Notes under the pieces: model-generated
The model's database searches: none
What the model saw: the letters and a program-made list of their open reading frames with translations, nothing else
What the model was told of the DNA's origin: nothing
Translations under genes and position numbers: made by a program
Part shown: in pieces, positions 1 to 11,572 of the stretch
How positions within the stretch are numbered: the first letter of the stretch is position 1
Layout: every line of letters begins with the position of its first letter
Origin: Cryptomeria japonica
Taxonomy: Eukaryota; Streptophyta; Pinopsida; Cupressales; Cupressaceae
NCBI RefSeq assembly: GCF_030272615.1
Contig: NC_081412.1
Span: 545,606,202 to 545,670,201, forward strand
Direction: 5' to 3'
DNA length: 64,000 bases

Positions 1-1116
1 AGAAAAACTATCCACTTCTTGTTAACACTTCAATGAAACGTTTCACAACAAAGGATATTTACCGAGGCATAAAGAATTGAGCAAGTGGTAAAGCACAGGA
101 CATATATGGGTTACAAGTTGAATTCTTAAAATGGGGAAGCGAGATTCTCGCCCCTCATATAAGGAGAATTTTCAATAACATCATTCAGAAAGGTTTCCCG
201 GGGGAATGGACAACTAGTGTCGTCATCCCTCTCTTTAAAAACAGGGATATCAATAACCCTTCTAACTATCGCACGATTATGGTCAATCCTCTCTTTGGCA
301 AGCTCTTTGGGAGCATGTTAGAACATAGGATTAGCAGCTGAGCAAAGAAGGTAAAAGGGCTAAAGGGCAAGCAGGTTTCAGGGCAAGACATTCTACCATT
401 GATCACTGCATCACTCTTCGACACTTGATAGAAAAAATCTGGAACACTCAAGGTGAGGAAGCTTATTGTTGTTTTGTGGACTTTAAGAAAGCTTTTGACA
501 TGATACCTAGAGATGAATTATGGCACAAAATGGAAGAGCTAGACATATCGGATGGGTATAAAGTTCCAGTTCATAGATTATATAAGATGGTTAGAGCTAA
601 AATCAGAACAAGTGAAGGCATGTCAGAGTGTTTTGGCAGCGATATTGGAGTTAAACAGGGCTGCCCTCTATCTCCCACACTTTTTGGGCTATACATTGAC
701 AAGTTAGAAGCTTGGTTAAGCAAGACAGAGGATGAGGGTGTTCAATTGGCAGGTTATGTGGTGAAACTCCTTTTGTATGCTGATGATCTTATCCTAATTT
801 CAAAAATAGCTCATGGATTAAGAGAACATTTGAAAGCTTTAGAATACTTTTGTCAAGAGGTTGGGATGCAAGTGAACATATCCAAGACCAAAATCATGAT
901 TTTCTCATTAAAAAGAAAGACAAACAAGTTACCTTTCTTTTTGAAGGCGGTCCATTGGAAATAGTGAAAGAATACAAGTACCTTGGGATCGACTTTCACT
1001 ACAAGCTCAGTTGGGAGACTTGTAGGAAAAAAAGGATACAAGGAGGTTGGAAAGCCTCATACTTACTTCAAAATAGGTGCAGAAAAGCGGAACTTTGGGA
1101 TTGGAAAACCAAGTAA
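1..1116 (+). pseudogene. LINE reverse transcriptase domain, broken
   Basis: This encodes the RT that would prime cDNA synthesis at the nicked chromosomal target. Fingers-side motifs are readable before 425 (a G-x-P-x-x-W stretch, then SNYRTI at about 265-290) but in a frame with stops. One TGA falls at about 340, where a Trp would be expected. The segment 425-963 is open and holds the palm: FVDFKKAFD (motif A), VKQGCPLSP (motif B) and the catalytic YADD at 776-787. A frameshift near 850-960 moves the thumb (KYLGIDF) into another frame. The element cannot make active RT as it stands. The palm motifs make the family certain; the LINE clade is not, because the motif A context and the C-terminus resemble lineages other than the usual plant L1. 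Confidence 0.88.
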
Positions 1117-1272
1117 ACCCTTTTTGGTCTTCTAGTCACACTGATTATTCTCTATGGTTGTGAAGTATGGGGTAGCAGCATGCCAAATTGCAATTGGAGG
1201 CAACTAGAAAGAATCTAGAAGCTTTTAATAACAAGCAATCTCAAAGTTAAAAGCACGATCCCATATGAAATT

Positions 1273-1935
1273 TTGTTAGCTAAAGCAGGTGCTTTTCCTT
1301 TGGAAGCTTCGGCTATAGCTCGATTGATATGTTATTTAAAGAAAGTTGCGAACATGGATAAGCATCGCTGGCCTAAAATGGTTGTGGAAGAGATGCTAAA
1401 TCAAAGGAAGAAAACCTGGATGAAGCAAAACAACAAGTGGATGAACAAGTGGAACATTGATTTGCATGAGTGTCCTAACACCAACCATGAAATAAAAAGT
1501 TATGTTATTGAAAAATTTCATATTACCATGTGGACAAAGCAAGTTGGGCAGAAAAAAGCATACTACATCAAAGAGTTTAATCCAACAAAGGACCACAGTG
1601 AAAAAACATATTTAGGGGCTATTAAAGGTAAAGCGTGGATGCTAATTGCACAATTGAGAACCGGGTCATGCCACTTTAGATGCGAGACCGGTAGGTGGAA
1701 GATACCTAAAGAAGCATGGGAGGAAAGAACTTGCATATTCTGCAATAAAGGGGTTGTAAAAACATAATAGCACTTCATCATGGAGTGCGCGGCCTATGAG
1801 GACATCTGCACTCAGTATGAAAATGGATTAAAGGTTGACAACATGCATCAGTTATTTGAAGAAGATAGAATTAATCAGACTGCTAGCCTCTTAGTCAAAA
1901 TCAATAGTAAAAGATTGGACAGGAAAAGAATCTGA
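1273..1935 (+). pseudogene. LINE ORF2 C-terminal region with Cys/His motif, broken
   Basis: This continues the RT ORF. It is open from 1273 to 1767 and then interrupted by TAG before a motif of the form C-x2-C-(8-9 residues)-H-F-x3-C-x2-Y (residues ERTCIFC, then HFIMECAAY). A zinc-binding tail of this kind follows the RT in many LINE ORF2 proteins and is thought to help RNA or target binding. The in-frame stop lies between the two Cys and the HF part at about 1767. The segment between 1117 and 1272 is also related but broken. The reading frame ends with a basic KRLDRKRI at about 1930. Confidence 0.7.
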
Positions 1936-2221
1936 AGATTAATTAAGAATGCTATCCTCGGCCCCATAGACTGATTAGTCTCGTAAACGTCATTAAAATC
2001 TTTCATTTCATTAATTTCTAAAGAACAAAATAATTAGTCTTGTTTGTTTATATAACTGCTAAAACCTTTTGAACTTCTGCAGCTCATCAACGCTGGGAAG
2101 ATTTATCTGAATAAATTTCATACATCACGTTGCAATGGTAATATATATCTTATTGCAGTTGAACTTGAATGAATTTCTCTCTCAATTTTCGTGGACTACT
2201 TAATTTTTGTTTTTATTTCTT

Positions 2222-2331
2222 GAAGGTAACCGTTGTAGATTACGAGGACAGCGATGAAGAAGCATCTCCTCCTGTAGCCTGTATTACAGAGGAAAGAGAC
2301 AGGCCGAATAACATGTGCAGCGAGGTGAGTT
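2222..2331 (+). pseudogene. Possible orphan exon of a host gene
   Basis: About 36 codons are open and rich in acidic residues (DYEDSDEEA, then a Cys-containing tail ending MCSE). The segment sits between an AG at 2220-2225 and a strong GTGAGT donor. A preceding candidate exon (about 2083-2137, followed by GTAATA) ends in phase 1 and does not join this one in frame. I do not recognise the protein. It could be a transduced gene fragment or chance. Confidence 0.22.
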
Positions 2332-2578
2332 AATATCCGTTTGATGTTATTCTCTTAGCACTGCTTGGGTGTTTATAAGTTCTGGCAAAATTTGCATGTA
2401 AACAAGTATGGGCAAATAGGGTATGCCTTAGTATTTGAGGACGTGCACAAAAAATTTGCTTGAGAGGTATGTTTTACTTGAAAATTCTGGCCAATTCACT
2501 TGTATATGACTTTCCTAGGCAAAATGTTTTTCAATTTACCTTTTCCTAGGGAGATTGTTTTGCTATTTACCTTACATA

Positions 2579-2650
2579 TTGTTCAATGGGGTGTACATCC
2601 CTAAGCACCTGTGGTTTTGAACTTATGGCGTCTGGATTCGAGCCTCTGAC
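2579..2650 (+). repeat. SINE-like pol III box pair
   Basis: A TTGTTCAATGGGGT stretch (A-box-like) is followed 50 bases later by GGATTCGAGCC (B-box-like). Order and spacing fit a tRNA-derived SINE head. No cloverleaf, tail or target duplication is visible, so this is a weak call. Confidence 0.22.
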
Positions 2651-3122
2651 CCCCTCTATGGACAATAAATTAAGGCTCTCCCAGGTAAGTTGTGCCCTTA
2701 ACCCATTTTTTGCAATATTTGGACCAGTTGCTTAGCACTGCACAGATAGTGGAGGGAAAAGATTTTTTGGTACCCACTGATTGCTAAGGCTGCTTGACAC
2801 TTAGACCGGAGATTAAGGAGATTGATGTGAAGACTTTAGATCCTTAGGCATTTGATTGACATAAGAGCCTCTTGGCACTTAAACGACTTTAGGAGGAGAT
2901 CCGGTAGAGAGCAAGTGACTGGAAGGGGTTGAGAACCAAGAGTTTTTGGTTTTGTTTTGTAGGTTACAGCAATTTTTTTTCAATCTGAATATTTTACCAT
3001 GTTTCTTGGGATTTGAACTTCAATTTCTGTCGTAAAAGTGCCATTATTTTTATTACCTGAGGTTCTTTTGTTTCACATAACTTTGTCTAGATGAATAATG
3101 AATATATATTGCTAATTAAAAG

Positions 3123-3328
3123 ATAATATTACACATATTCAAAAAAGAAAAAAAGAAAAAAATGAAAATAAACTAAAGTCAAAATAAAGTAGATCTGAAG
3201 TGTCAGAAGTAAAAGAGCTAAAACAATAATATTACACATATTCAAAAAAGAAAAAATGAAAAATGAAAATAAACTAAAGTCAAAATAAAGTAGACCTGAA
3301 CTGTCAGAAGTAAAAGAACTAAAACAGT
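3123..3328. repeat. Tandem duplication, period 103 bp
   Basis: Two consecutive copies start ATAATATTACACATATTC at 3123 and 3226. Both run through an A-rich stretch, then AAACTAAAGTCAAAATAAAG and a TCAGAAGTAAAAGA motif. A handful of substitutions and one small indel separate them, so the duplication is local and fairly recent. Confidence 0.9.
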
Positions 3329-4166
3329 GAACACGACAAACTAAAAATCATAAGAAAAATTTTCAGTTCCTATTACTACAGAATTGTGAATGGAATTTTT
3401 TTATGGTTTATTTATATTTCATTTACATAGTGGTCTTATTGACTGAGCTTATGTTTTTCAGTAGTAGCTATTGAGAAAATATAGGAACATTTGCAGGGAA
3501 ATGGTCCACTGACTTCCTAAATACAGGTGTTTTGGGGAAATTCTAAAGGCACTTTTAGGATTACTTGAATTAAATTTTTGTTAAGGATATTATAAACAAA
3601 AGATTTGATGGCTGCAACTTGTCAATAAAACATCTTAAGGGTGTGCTCGTTTTTTCAAGGCACTTTCTTTAACAGTTGCTTATATTATCACTTTTAATTT
3701 GCTTCTAGGAAGGAAACTGATATACCTATTTTTGGCATGTCGATGGTGTTAGTGGTCAAAAGTTGTAGGTTCTAAAATCCTTAAAGTTAGTCTATTTTTG
3801 GGTGTCAAATTAAAAGGTAGTAGTTGACAACTCATAATTAGACAGGGACAACTAAATACCAATTGTTAAGGATGGATAGTTCCTTCTGCGGGGTATTTGA
3901 AAATAGGTCCTAAGACAAAGTTGACATACCATACCCATTGCATAAGAGACTCTAAAGTTAATTGTCACTAAACACTTATATTTATATACTCATGCTATTT
4001 TTGCTAAGTTGACAAACCTGTTTTTGCTAATGCTTCTTGTTAACTTCTAATGATATTCACCTCTTAGCATATACTCACATGGATGCAAACAAAACAACAA
4101 AGCATACCTCTCTTAAAGTAAAGCTTGTAGAAATAGTTGTGATTGAACAATGCTGGTGATACTCAA
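3329..4166. other. No recognisable feature
   Basis: AT-rich non-coding sequence. I see no long ORF, repeat or RNA structure in it. Confidence 0.6.
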
Positions 4167-4254
4167 CACTCAACACTATTTTTGTTGGAAGATTTATAAT
4201 TCGTTGTTTCCACTCAACACTATTTTTGTTGGAAGATTTATAATTCGTTGTTTC
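4167..4254. repeat. Perfect tandem duplication, period 44 bp
   Basis: A 44-bp unit beginning CACTCAACACTATTTTTG occurs at 4167-4210 and again, identical by eye, at 4211-4254. Perfect identity in otherwise decayed DNA points to a very recent event. Confidence 0.93.
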
Positions 4255-4594
4255 CAGTTTGATGATGTGATGGAGAATTAAGAACACAACAGATGGATGC
4301 CTTTATCCAATGAAGATAGTAGAGTCTATATTTTTAGTAAACAATGTTTACATGAATGTAACCCAACATGAACTGCCTAAATGAAGGTAGCAATAATGAC
4401 CCTCTCAATCCCATAATTTAACTAGAGAGCATGTGAATTACAGCACAACTAGTTGAACATACCTCAGTTATCCATGATAAACCTATATACTGTCTATATT
4501 ACTTTGATAAGGTGCGTTTTATTGCCTTCTAGTTAACACAACAGTCAAAGGTAACACTCAAATCGACGAATGTAATTTAGAAGAACATTCAAAA

Positions 4595-5954
4595 TGTGGT
4601 GTCCCGATTAGTGTACTGGCAAAACCTTGATTCTATTTGTGATTTATTAATGAAACAGGAATGTAACGACCCATGCAATTTTTATTTTTATTTTAAAAGG
4701 TAAAAGCTAACTGCTGCAAACATCAGAATGTATTATAATAAACCCTAGCTAAGTGGGATTGACACCAAACTTTTCAAAATTATTAATGATAAACAATATC
4801 AAACCCTTATATGCTCATCATTTGATCACAATACACTCAGATCTGAAAATATAGGTGGTATAACGGTCTATTGGAATCCCCATATAAATTCTGAAATTTA
4901 ACTTCAGCTGCAGGAACTGTATTACAGTAAAATGAATTAGTAAATGCACTCACAACCCTAGATTTGTAGTTGTTCAGCCTGTCAAAGGGCTGGAAATCAG
5001 CATAGAAGCTCTCTAATAAGAATGGCAGACAATTGCCCTGCTGTTGGAAGTGCTGGTGATGATTGGAAATGCTGGCGTTGCTGTTGATCCTTATCACCTA
5101 TCACCTAGAACAAACCTTGGAATGGTACAATACCCTCATAGGATGATACAACAAGTTGGCAACTAAAACATTCGCTGATTGAGGCCTGAGCTGCCTTGGA
5201 AACACTTATAATATGCAGATGATTCTAAATTCTCTCTTTTGCAAAGTGGTGCCTCACTAAAATAACATTTCTGATCATTGATGGTTGAATAAGTACACAG
5301 CAGCAGCTGGATAACTAAACTTCTGCTCGATATGATTAATTTCTTCCTTCCACTGATGGCAACTTCACCAAAATTCTAGAAATCCACCTAGTAACACTTA
5401 ATCATGCTTTGACAACCGAAGATGGCATTTACTTTAAAAAAATGTGTAGAGCAATTGTAGGAAATTGTATATCTCAAAATCTTAAACAAATCAGTACAAT
5501 TGTAATCCTTGGATGGAATCGTTGAAGATTGGAAGCAAGGGTTTCTGCCTTGGTTCCAAACGTCAAATCTTAGAGGGTTTTCATCAGCTATACCAAAGAT
5601 TTTTGTCCTTGGATGCCCTAAATTGAAAAAACTATTAAAATCTAAATGTTGAATGGAAAAGATAACTTGAATTATGATCGATTGAATATGGCTGCCTCCT
5701 TGATATACCATTTTGAATTAGATCCTTGGGTCCTAAATTTCCCTCGTTTTAAAAATCTCTTTTCTTTATTTTAATCTTTAATTTTAAGTATTAAAAAATA
5801 CTTTTATTTTAATAGTAGTGTTTATAAATACCTTTTATTTTAATTATAATAAAATTATTAAATTGTCCTTAAAATAGAGATAATTGATAATTGACCATCT
5901 CTAATAATATTATAATTTATTAATTTAATTTAACCTGAAACAGGGGACACCACA
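4595..5954 (-). mobile_element. LTR-like element with 11-bp terminal inverted repeats (probable solo LTR)
   Basis: The segment is bounded by TGTGGTGTCCC at the left and its exact reverse complement at the right, so it starts TG and ends CA as LTRs do. The same left terminus, with similar sequence for about 105 bp, reappears at 11467, where a PBS-like site lies outside it. That places this sequence as an LTR in minus orientation. Much of the interior (about 4728-5700) recurs at 30880-31331 plus 34373-34950. I see no 5-bp target duplication, and no protein in either strand is recognisable. Confidence 0.55.
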
Positions 5955-7950
5955 GTTTGTCCTTCCAAGAATTGCTTGCCTGTAAGTATGCAAACCTGCA
6001 TGATGTATCATGTTCTAATACCTATCAAATGAAAAAATGTTTTCCCCAAAAAACACCAAGAAAACTTGGATGTTCAAATGCCATCGTGCCAACACTATGA
6101 ATCATGTTATAGCACCTAGATTTTTTTCCCGTCAAGTGTTCTGGAAGACTTTTTGATGAGATGCACCATTATACTTTTCCATCTTCTACTTGGATCAAAC
6201 AATGGAGGCTTCCAAATGAAGTATCCACAAACTCCCACAAGACCAAAGGCTGTCATATGAATTTGCCACCGTGTTCTTGTTGCACCACTCTGATCTCAAA
6301 ATGAGCATGATGATAATTGTAGGTTGGGATGGACCAATCAACTTGTATACACGTTGGCATGATGTTGCAATAACCAAAATTTATCCCAAATTTCATTTAG
6401 AACAGCAATATACTAGCTGGGGCCATAGCAACAAAGATTATTTGGGGAAAAAGTGGCAAATTCAAAAAAGTATAAAAAAAAATCCAGAAAAGTTGGATTT
6501 TAAAAAGCATATTATTTTATAATTATATTGTTAATTTGTAATAAAATAATAAGATAATTACACAGTTATAATTTATTATATAAATAAAAAGATATATCAT
6601 TATTATATTATTATTATAAAATTATATTTAGAATACAATAAATTAATGATTATTTTATATAGTTATAATAATTATATTATGGTGTCAATAAATTAAAAAA
6701 AGAAAATTGAAGTCAGAAAAAAAGAAAAAGAAAAAATAGGTGTGGCGGACGAGGTCAATGCCTTAGCACACAGGCCTTGCCACACAGGGGCTTGATCCCA
6801 TGGGCTACAGGCCCCTGGAGCTTGCACAGCCGTAGTGGGTATTGCAGCTCCATGGAAGGCCGATGGCCCCAAATAAAAGGTGTAATCTCTTTGCTCCCGC
6901 CGTTTTCCTGAAACTCTATTTGTGAAATTCTTGATACCCTAGCCATGCTGCCCTAGCGATTTTTTGATTGATTTTTTCCCCTTTTTTTCTGGATTTTAAC
7001 ACACTTACATGCCAAAAACTTTTTGAAAATCGCGAGTCAATGCTTTAGACCAAAAAAAACGATTTAATTGGGAAAATATCGGTAAACTTGACATATTTCC
7101 AAATTTTGATTTTTGATTCTATGGTTGGGACCAATGTTTTCTGAAGCTCCAATGGTTTAAACCCTTAACAATCAACATGATGCATAATTTATTTTCATGA
7201 TTCTGCAAATTGAATGATTGATAACAACAATCCAAAATCAGAACCCCTGAAAATCAGCAATATTAAAATTGTACAACTGCTGCAATACTGGAAATACCTT
7301 GCAAAAGTCAGCAACTTAGAGGCTGGAAACACTCCGATAACAGCAACAAACTGAAAACATTGTCACTTCGCGAGCTCTAGCATTTTTTTTCTCCTTGTAG
7401 TTCATCTGAATGCTCCAATGGAATGTATCATATGCCTGTCAATTTTTTTAGTTCTTTATCTCATCCTCGCGAATAGAGAGCTCTATTAAATTACTTCATC
7501 GGGCGCACTATTCAAAACAGAAACCAATCCATCAATTAACTAAACCCTCCGACTTGTGATTGAAGCCATCTTAATAATTTATTTTTAGCTTTAATTCTCT
7601 GTTTTTAATTTATTAAAATTTTATCAAATTTAATATCATTAATTAATAATTATTAATCTCACAATTATTTTGATGAAGCTTGTTATTTATTAAACGTAAT
7701 TTATATATATATATGTGACAAATATTAATTGGTATATTGTATTATTATTTAATATCTAGTTGTTATATACATAAATATTGAATGGTGTTTATATTAAAAG
7801 GTTTTGAAAAATAATTTTATCTATATTTGATATAGTATTTAATTTTTCAAATATTTATTGTTAATATTTAACATGGTAAAAAATAAATTCAATTTAGTGC
7901 AATTTATGTTCCATAAATCATAAATTATGTATTTGCAGTTTAGGGTAGAT
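5955..7950. other. AT-rich non-coding stretch
   Basis: Very AT-rich blocks lie at about 6500-6720 and 7560-7920. A short island of higher GC (about 6740-6960) stands out, with a CAGGCC/GGCCTG flavour and a CCCATGGG palindrome-like core. No coding potential is recognisable. Confidence 0.6.
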
Positions 7951-8868
7951 GACTCGACCCTTCTCAACATCTTATGTAGAAATTTCAAATCACTCCTATT
8001 TTTTTACAGCAGCTTACTTGACTAGCCCTCTGCTTATAACTAAGGTTTTAGGGCCACATCAACATGATTTTTGTCAAGATGTCCAAAACAACACAAAAAA
8101 TGTGACACCGATACTTGTGCAAAAATAAGACTGATTCTTGTGTGTTGATGTGGCATCGCATGATTCATTGGTTTTTAGTGCTTAGGGATACATTTCATTC
8201 AATTATGGTTAGTCATCATCACAATAACAACTTCAAAGTCACAAGTTACAATTGTTAGTGCAATGTTGTCAACAATATTGGGCATTAAATCAACGAGTGT
8301 GGGCATTAAATCAACAAATGCTATCACAGCCATTGGAACGTGCTCAACTATTGGATCATTTCCCCCAATGATTTTTATATGTTTTTTGTATTGATGTACC
8401 CAACTACCAACTTGTTTTGTCGTAGCAGCTTATGGTACCCGATTCAACAACTTCGGTTCAAGTTTTTTTGTGATTATAATTAGGGGAGAGGGACCAATAG
8501 GTAATAGGGATACCAATACATGTTATAGTACATGGACATTTCTAGACCAATAGTGATGCCCTAAAAATGTCATGTCAATGCTTATCCCCAAAAAGTACAT
8601 CTAAAATTCAAAAACAAACCAATGATGTGATGCCACATCAGTGCACAAGTAAACATGACTTAGTGCACACCTATGGGTCTTATGATAATTTGGGACCATT
8701 TTGGACACCTTCACAATAATGCATACTGATGTGGCATCATATGTGTCCATATGGACTTGAAATTTTGTTTTTAAGTAGAGGACTTGACAAGTAAGTTGTT
8801 GTGTAAAATTGAATTTTTTTTTAAATGTCCACATATGATTTTAAGAAGTGTGAAGTTAGGGTGAGCAT
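7951..8868. mobile_element. Foldback element with long inverted arms
   Basis: The left arm, about 7951-8195, pairs with the right arm, about 8577-8868, in inverted orientation. Matching blocks include GCAGCTTACTTGACTAG-CCTCTGCTT against the complement of AAGTAGAGGACTTGACAAG, and TGATGTGGCATC-x-CATGATTCATTGG against the complement of CCAATGATGTGATGCCACATCA. The arms are diverged and contain small indels. The roughly 380-bp loop has no ORF. Long-arm, non-coding elements of this kind occur among Mutator-derived MITEs and foldback elements; without a clear target duplication I cannot choose between them. Confidence 0.65.
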
Positions 8869-8879
8869 GTACTAGCTCC

Positions 8880-11466
8880 TTGCCCCTACCTTGTGGTCCA
8901 AGGATTCGCACCATGTCATCCCAAGCTCTACAACTTGAAAGATGGTTCAGATCAAATTGTATGTGGTTGGAATATGGTTGTAACAGTCATATTTGGTTTG
9001 GAATTTCCTTCCAAGCAATGATAAATCAACTAGAATATTGGCACCTAAAATCCCCAATGGAAGAGATTTCTCACACACCACATGAGGCAAAAAGATCTTC
9101 CTAATACCATGGTTGTAGCACTGCATTCCTTGCTAAAAATCAGAAATCTCATGGATGGGGACCACCTTTTCTATTAGCCTCAAATGCCTGTTCACCATGT
9201 GACTAGAAACTCTTCTTTGGCCGCAAGCATAGTGTGGGAAGTGTTGGAAATGTTGAGGGCAGAAAATCTAAAATTGGGAACCATACTCAAAGTGACTCTT
9301 GGCTTGTGCCTATTGCGGCCAATACTCATCCTCATTATGTCAAGTTGGTGCTTCTCAACAAGAAGGTTCCATCTTACATTTATTCCTTTTGGTGGACTTC
9401 TTAAGAGTGTAATCTTGAACATATCCATATTAGACCAAACACCATTTCAATCAAGCGTCTCACCTTTGGAACAAGTTGTGATTATTACCAATGATCTTCC
9501 ATCCACAAAACCATTGTAACTCTTGGATCTCTTTCTTCAATGCCTTGAAGTTCTACCTCCTCCCCCTTGGATTTCAACTCCATAGTGAACTCTCCCATAT
9601 TTGTATCCTTGGCGTGCCAAATATTATGTTGAACTTTCATGTGAGATAGAAGTTGTTGCATTTCATGCATCCATCCACTATGTTGGCAAGTCGTTGTGCC
9701 CACTTGGTCTTCTTGTGTGATGAAGGATCCCAAACATCAATTTGAGCCTTATGGCTATATCCTTGATCCCCAATGAGACCCATAATGCTATTGTGGGCTA
9801 ATCCCTTCAAAGCATAAAATAAATCAGCTGGAAATAAATTCATAACACCCATGAATCACTTGGGGTCTCATTTAAATTAGTAATATTGTCCACTAATATT
9901 ACTGTGCAAGGATATCCTCTTAAAATACATCAATCTATTGTTGTTTGTGATTGGTTCAAAACTAGCAATAAAAACAATGTAACAGCTGCAAGTACGAGAG
10001 ACCCGTGCAAACATCAACCATGTGATTAATGTTGAAACTGTGGGACACCATACATGGACTAGAACTATGGGATCCTTGAAAATTCACATGTGTGAATGCC
10101 AATGAATTAATGTGGTGGTTGTGAACAATGATGATAGCAGAGTTATGGGAATCAGGTGCATTGTTGTTGTGGGAATAGTTCCATTCTCATATGAGGGTAT
10201 CATCTCATCATCACGCAACCTCATCATGCCTTGTTGGTGATCTTTGGCACAATTATCCCAATTTGGGATCATCTCATCATGCTCATGTTGTGCCACATTA
10301 GCATTCATGTGAACTTCTCAGAATATTCTTATGGTGGCTCCAACTCCATCAATAGGAATACCATGCCTTCTCAACTCATGATGATACTTTATTCTCAATG
10401 GTAGCTTTAGAAACGAAAAAATCAAGTACCATGCAATGATGGTCCAAAATGGGTCAAATATAACCACCTTAAGATGTCTCACCCAAAGTAATGACCCTTA
10501 AGAGATCACCTAGATCACATATGCAAACACAACATTGAAGTCGAATCAAAGAATCCACATGCCCTATATAGCGATTTGTATCCCTTACTCTATGACCATG
10601 ATGAGAGGTACTTTCTCGTGACATAAGAAGAAGCAAAAAATTTGAATATGATCACCATTTTCATACTTTAGGTTACCAACAAGGAACTCACCCTCCTTGG
10701 CCAAAATAAGATTTATGGAGATGCCTTCAACACTTCTTTCCTTGTGATTCCAAATATTTTCTTCCAGTGCATGTCCATTCAAAATGTTACTTTGATGGTC
10801 AATCAATGGCTCACCCTTTAAAAGTTCCAAGGATATTGCATGAAATAACACATTTTCCTCCACCTTAGACTTTTCACATCCTACAAGTGACGCCTTTTCC
10901 TACTTGACTTCTTCCCTACTTTGTTGACACATGCAATCGTTAGAAGTAAATAATACATTTACTACTACCAAAAAATATTTACCTTCAACTTGCATGTGTG
11001 GTCCCTTACGTTCTTGCTCACTAGTCTATTCATTTTGTTGTAGCTTTAGTTTTGGCCCTTCTTCCTTAGGTTTAACAACTTTTTTTCATCTGGATTCTAG
11101 TTTCTCTTCTTTTGTTAGGAATGCCTCTTTTGGATCTTTCTCCTAGATCTCCTCTTTTGTAAGGATACCAGTCCTCAAGTGTCTTCAAGTAATCATAAAA
11201 TGGGAAAACCATCTGACAACCTCAAATACTAGTCAATAATTTTGGGGGATTCTAGTTTGTACATTTCTGAGCCCTATGTTTTTCATTGATAACACTTGAA
11301 CAAGATCTATGTCCTCTTCTTTTTGTAAGAACCTTGGTTGAAACATATTGTATAGGGCCTCAGTAGAACCTTTTGTCTCTAACTTCCTTGTAAACTTTCA
11401 AGTCTCTTTGACTAGAATGCATCCAAAATGTTAGCATTACCCTTCAGGATCAAAGCTTGGTACCAA
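8880..11466 (-). mobile_element. Decayed LTR-retroelement interior (minus strand), no recognised domain
   Basis: A PBS-like site and an LTR boundary at 11455-11467 imply that sequence to the left is the interior of a minus-strand element. Short open segments on the minus strand exist (for example 9485-9733, 9637-9852 and 10585-10863), but I recognise no Gag, protease, RT or integrase motif in them. The interior is either deeply decayed or non-coding, and its left limit is unknown. Confidence 0.35.
11455..11466 (-). promoter_or_regulatory. PBS-like site (initiator-tRNA-Met type, degenerate)
   Basis: On the minus strand the LTR end CACA is followed by TTGGTACCAAGC. This resembles the TGGTATCAGAGC primer site complementary to tRNA-iMet, with several substitutions. 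Confidence 0.45.
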
Positions 11467-11572
11467 TGTGATGTCCTCAATTAGTGTAATGGCAAAACCC
11501 TAATTCTATTTAGGATCTATTAATGAAACTGGAATGAAATAACCCATGTAGTTTTTATTTTTATTTTCAAAG
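11467..11572 (-). repeat. LTR terminal fragment, same family as 4595
   Basis: It begins TGTGATGTCCTCAATTAGTG and stays alignable with 4595-4700 through TTAATGAAAC and a TTTTTATTTTTATTTT run. After 11572 the match stops abruptly, which suggests either truncation or an insertion beginning there. Confidence 0.6.

Larger units (their letters stand above)
1..1960 (+). mobile_element. Decayed LINE (non-LTR retrotransposon), 5' end outside window
   Basis: The segment reads as the RT and C-terminal part of a LINE ORF2, in several frames with stops. The start of the window already lies inside the RT domain, so the endonuclease and ORF1 lie upstream or are lost. The end is placed just after the last recognisable C-terminal codons near 1935. 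I see no clear poly(A) tail or target duplication. Confidence 0.8.
1961..3122. other. Non-coding stretch with one exon-like fragment and one SINE-like box pair
   Basis: The bases 2222-2331 are open on the plus strand (reading VTVVDYEDSDEEA and on), preceded by AG and followed by a good donor, GAG|GTGAGT. A separate box pair at 2579-2644 resembles a pol III promoter. Nothing else supports a gene: upstream candidate exons do not join in phase. Confidence 0.3.

Noticed and set aside
2634-2644. tRNA gene suggested by GGATTCGAGCC
   Set aside because: No cloverleaf can be drawn around it; at most it is a SINE-like B box.
9184-11146. Several 70-110-codon frames on both strands
   Set aside because: No consistent frame or family motif; I considered a LINE endonuclease on the minus strand near 8900-9100, but the match rests on a few residues only.
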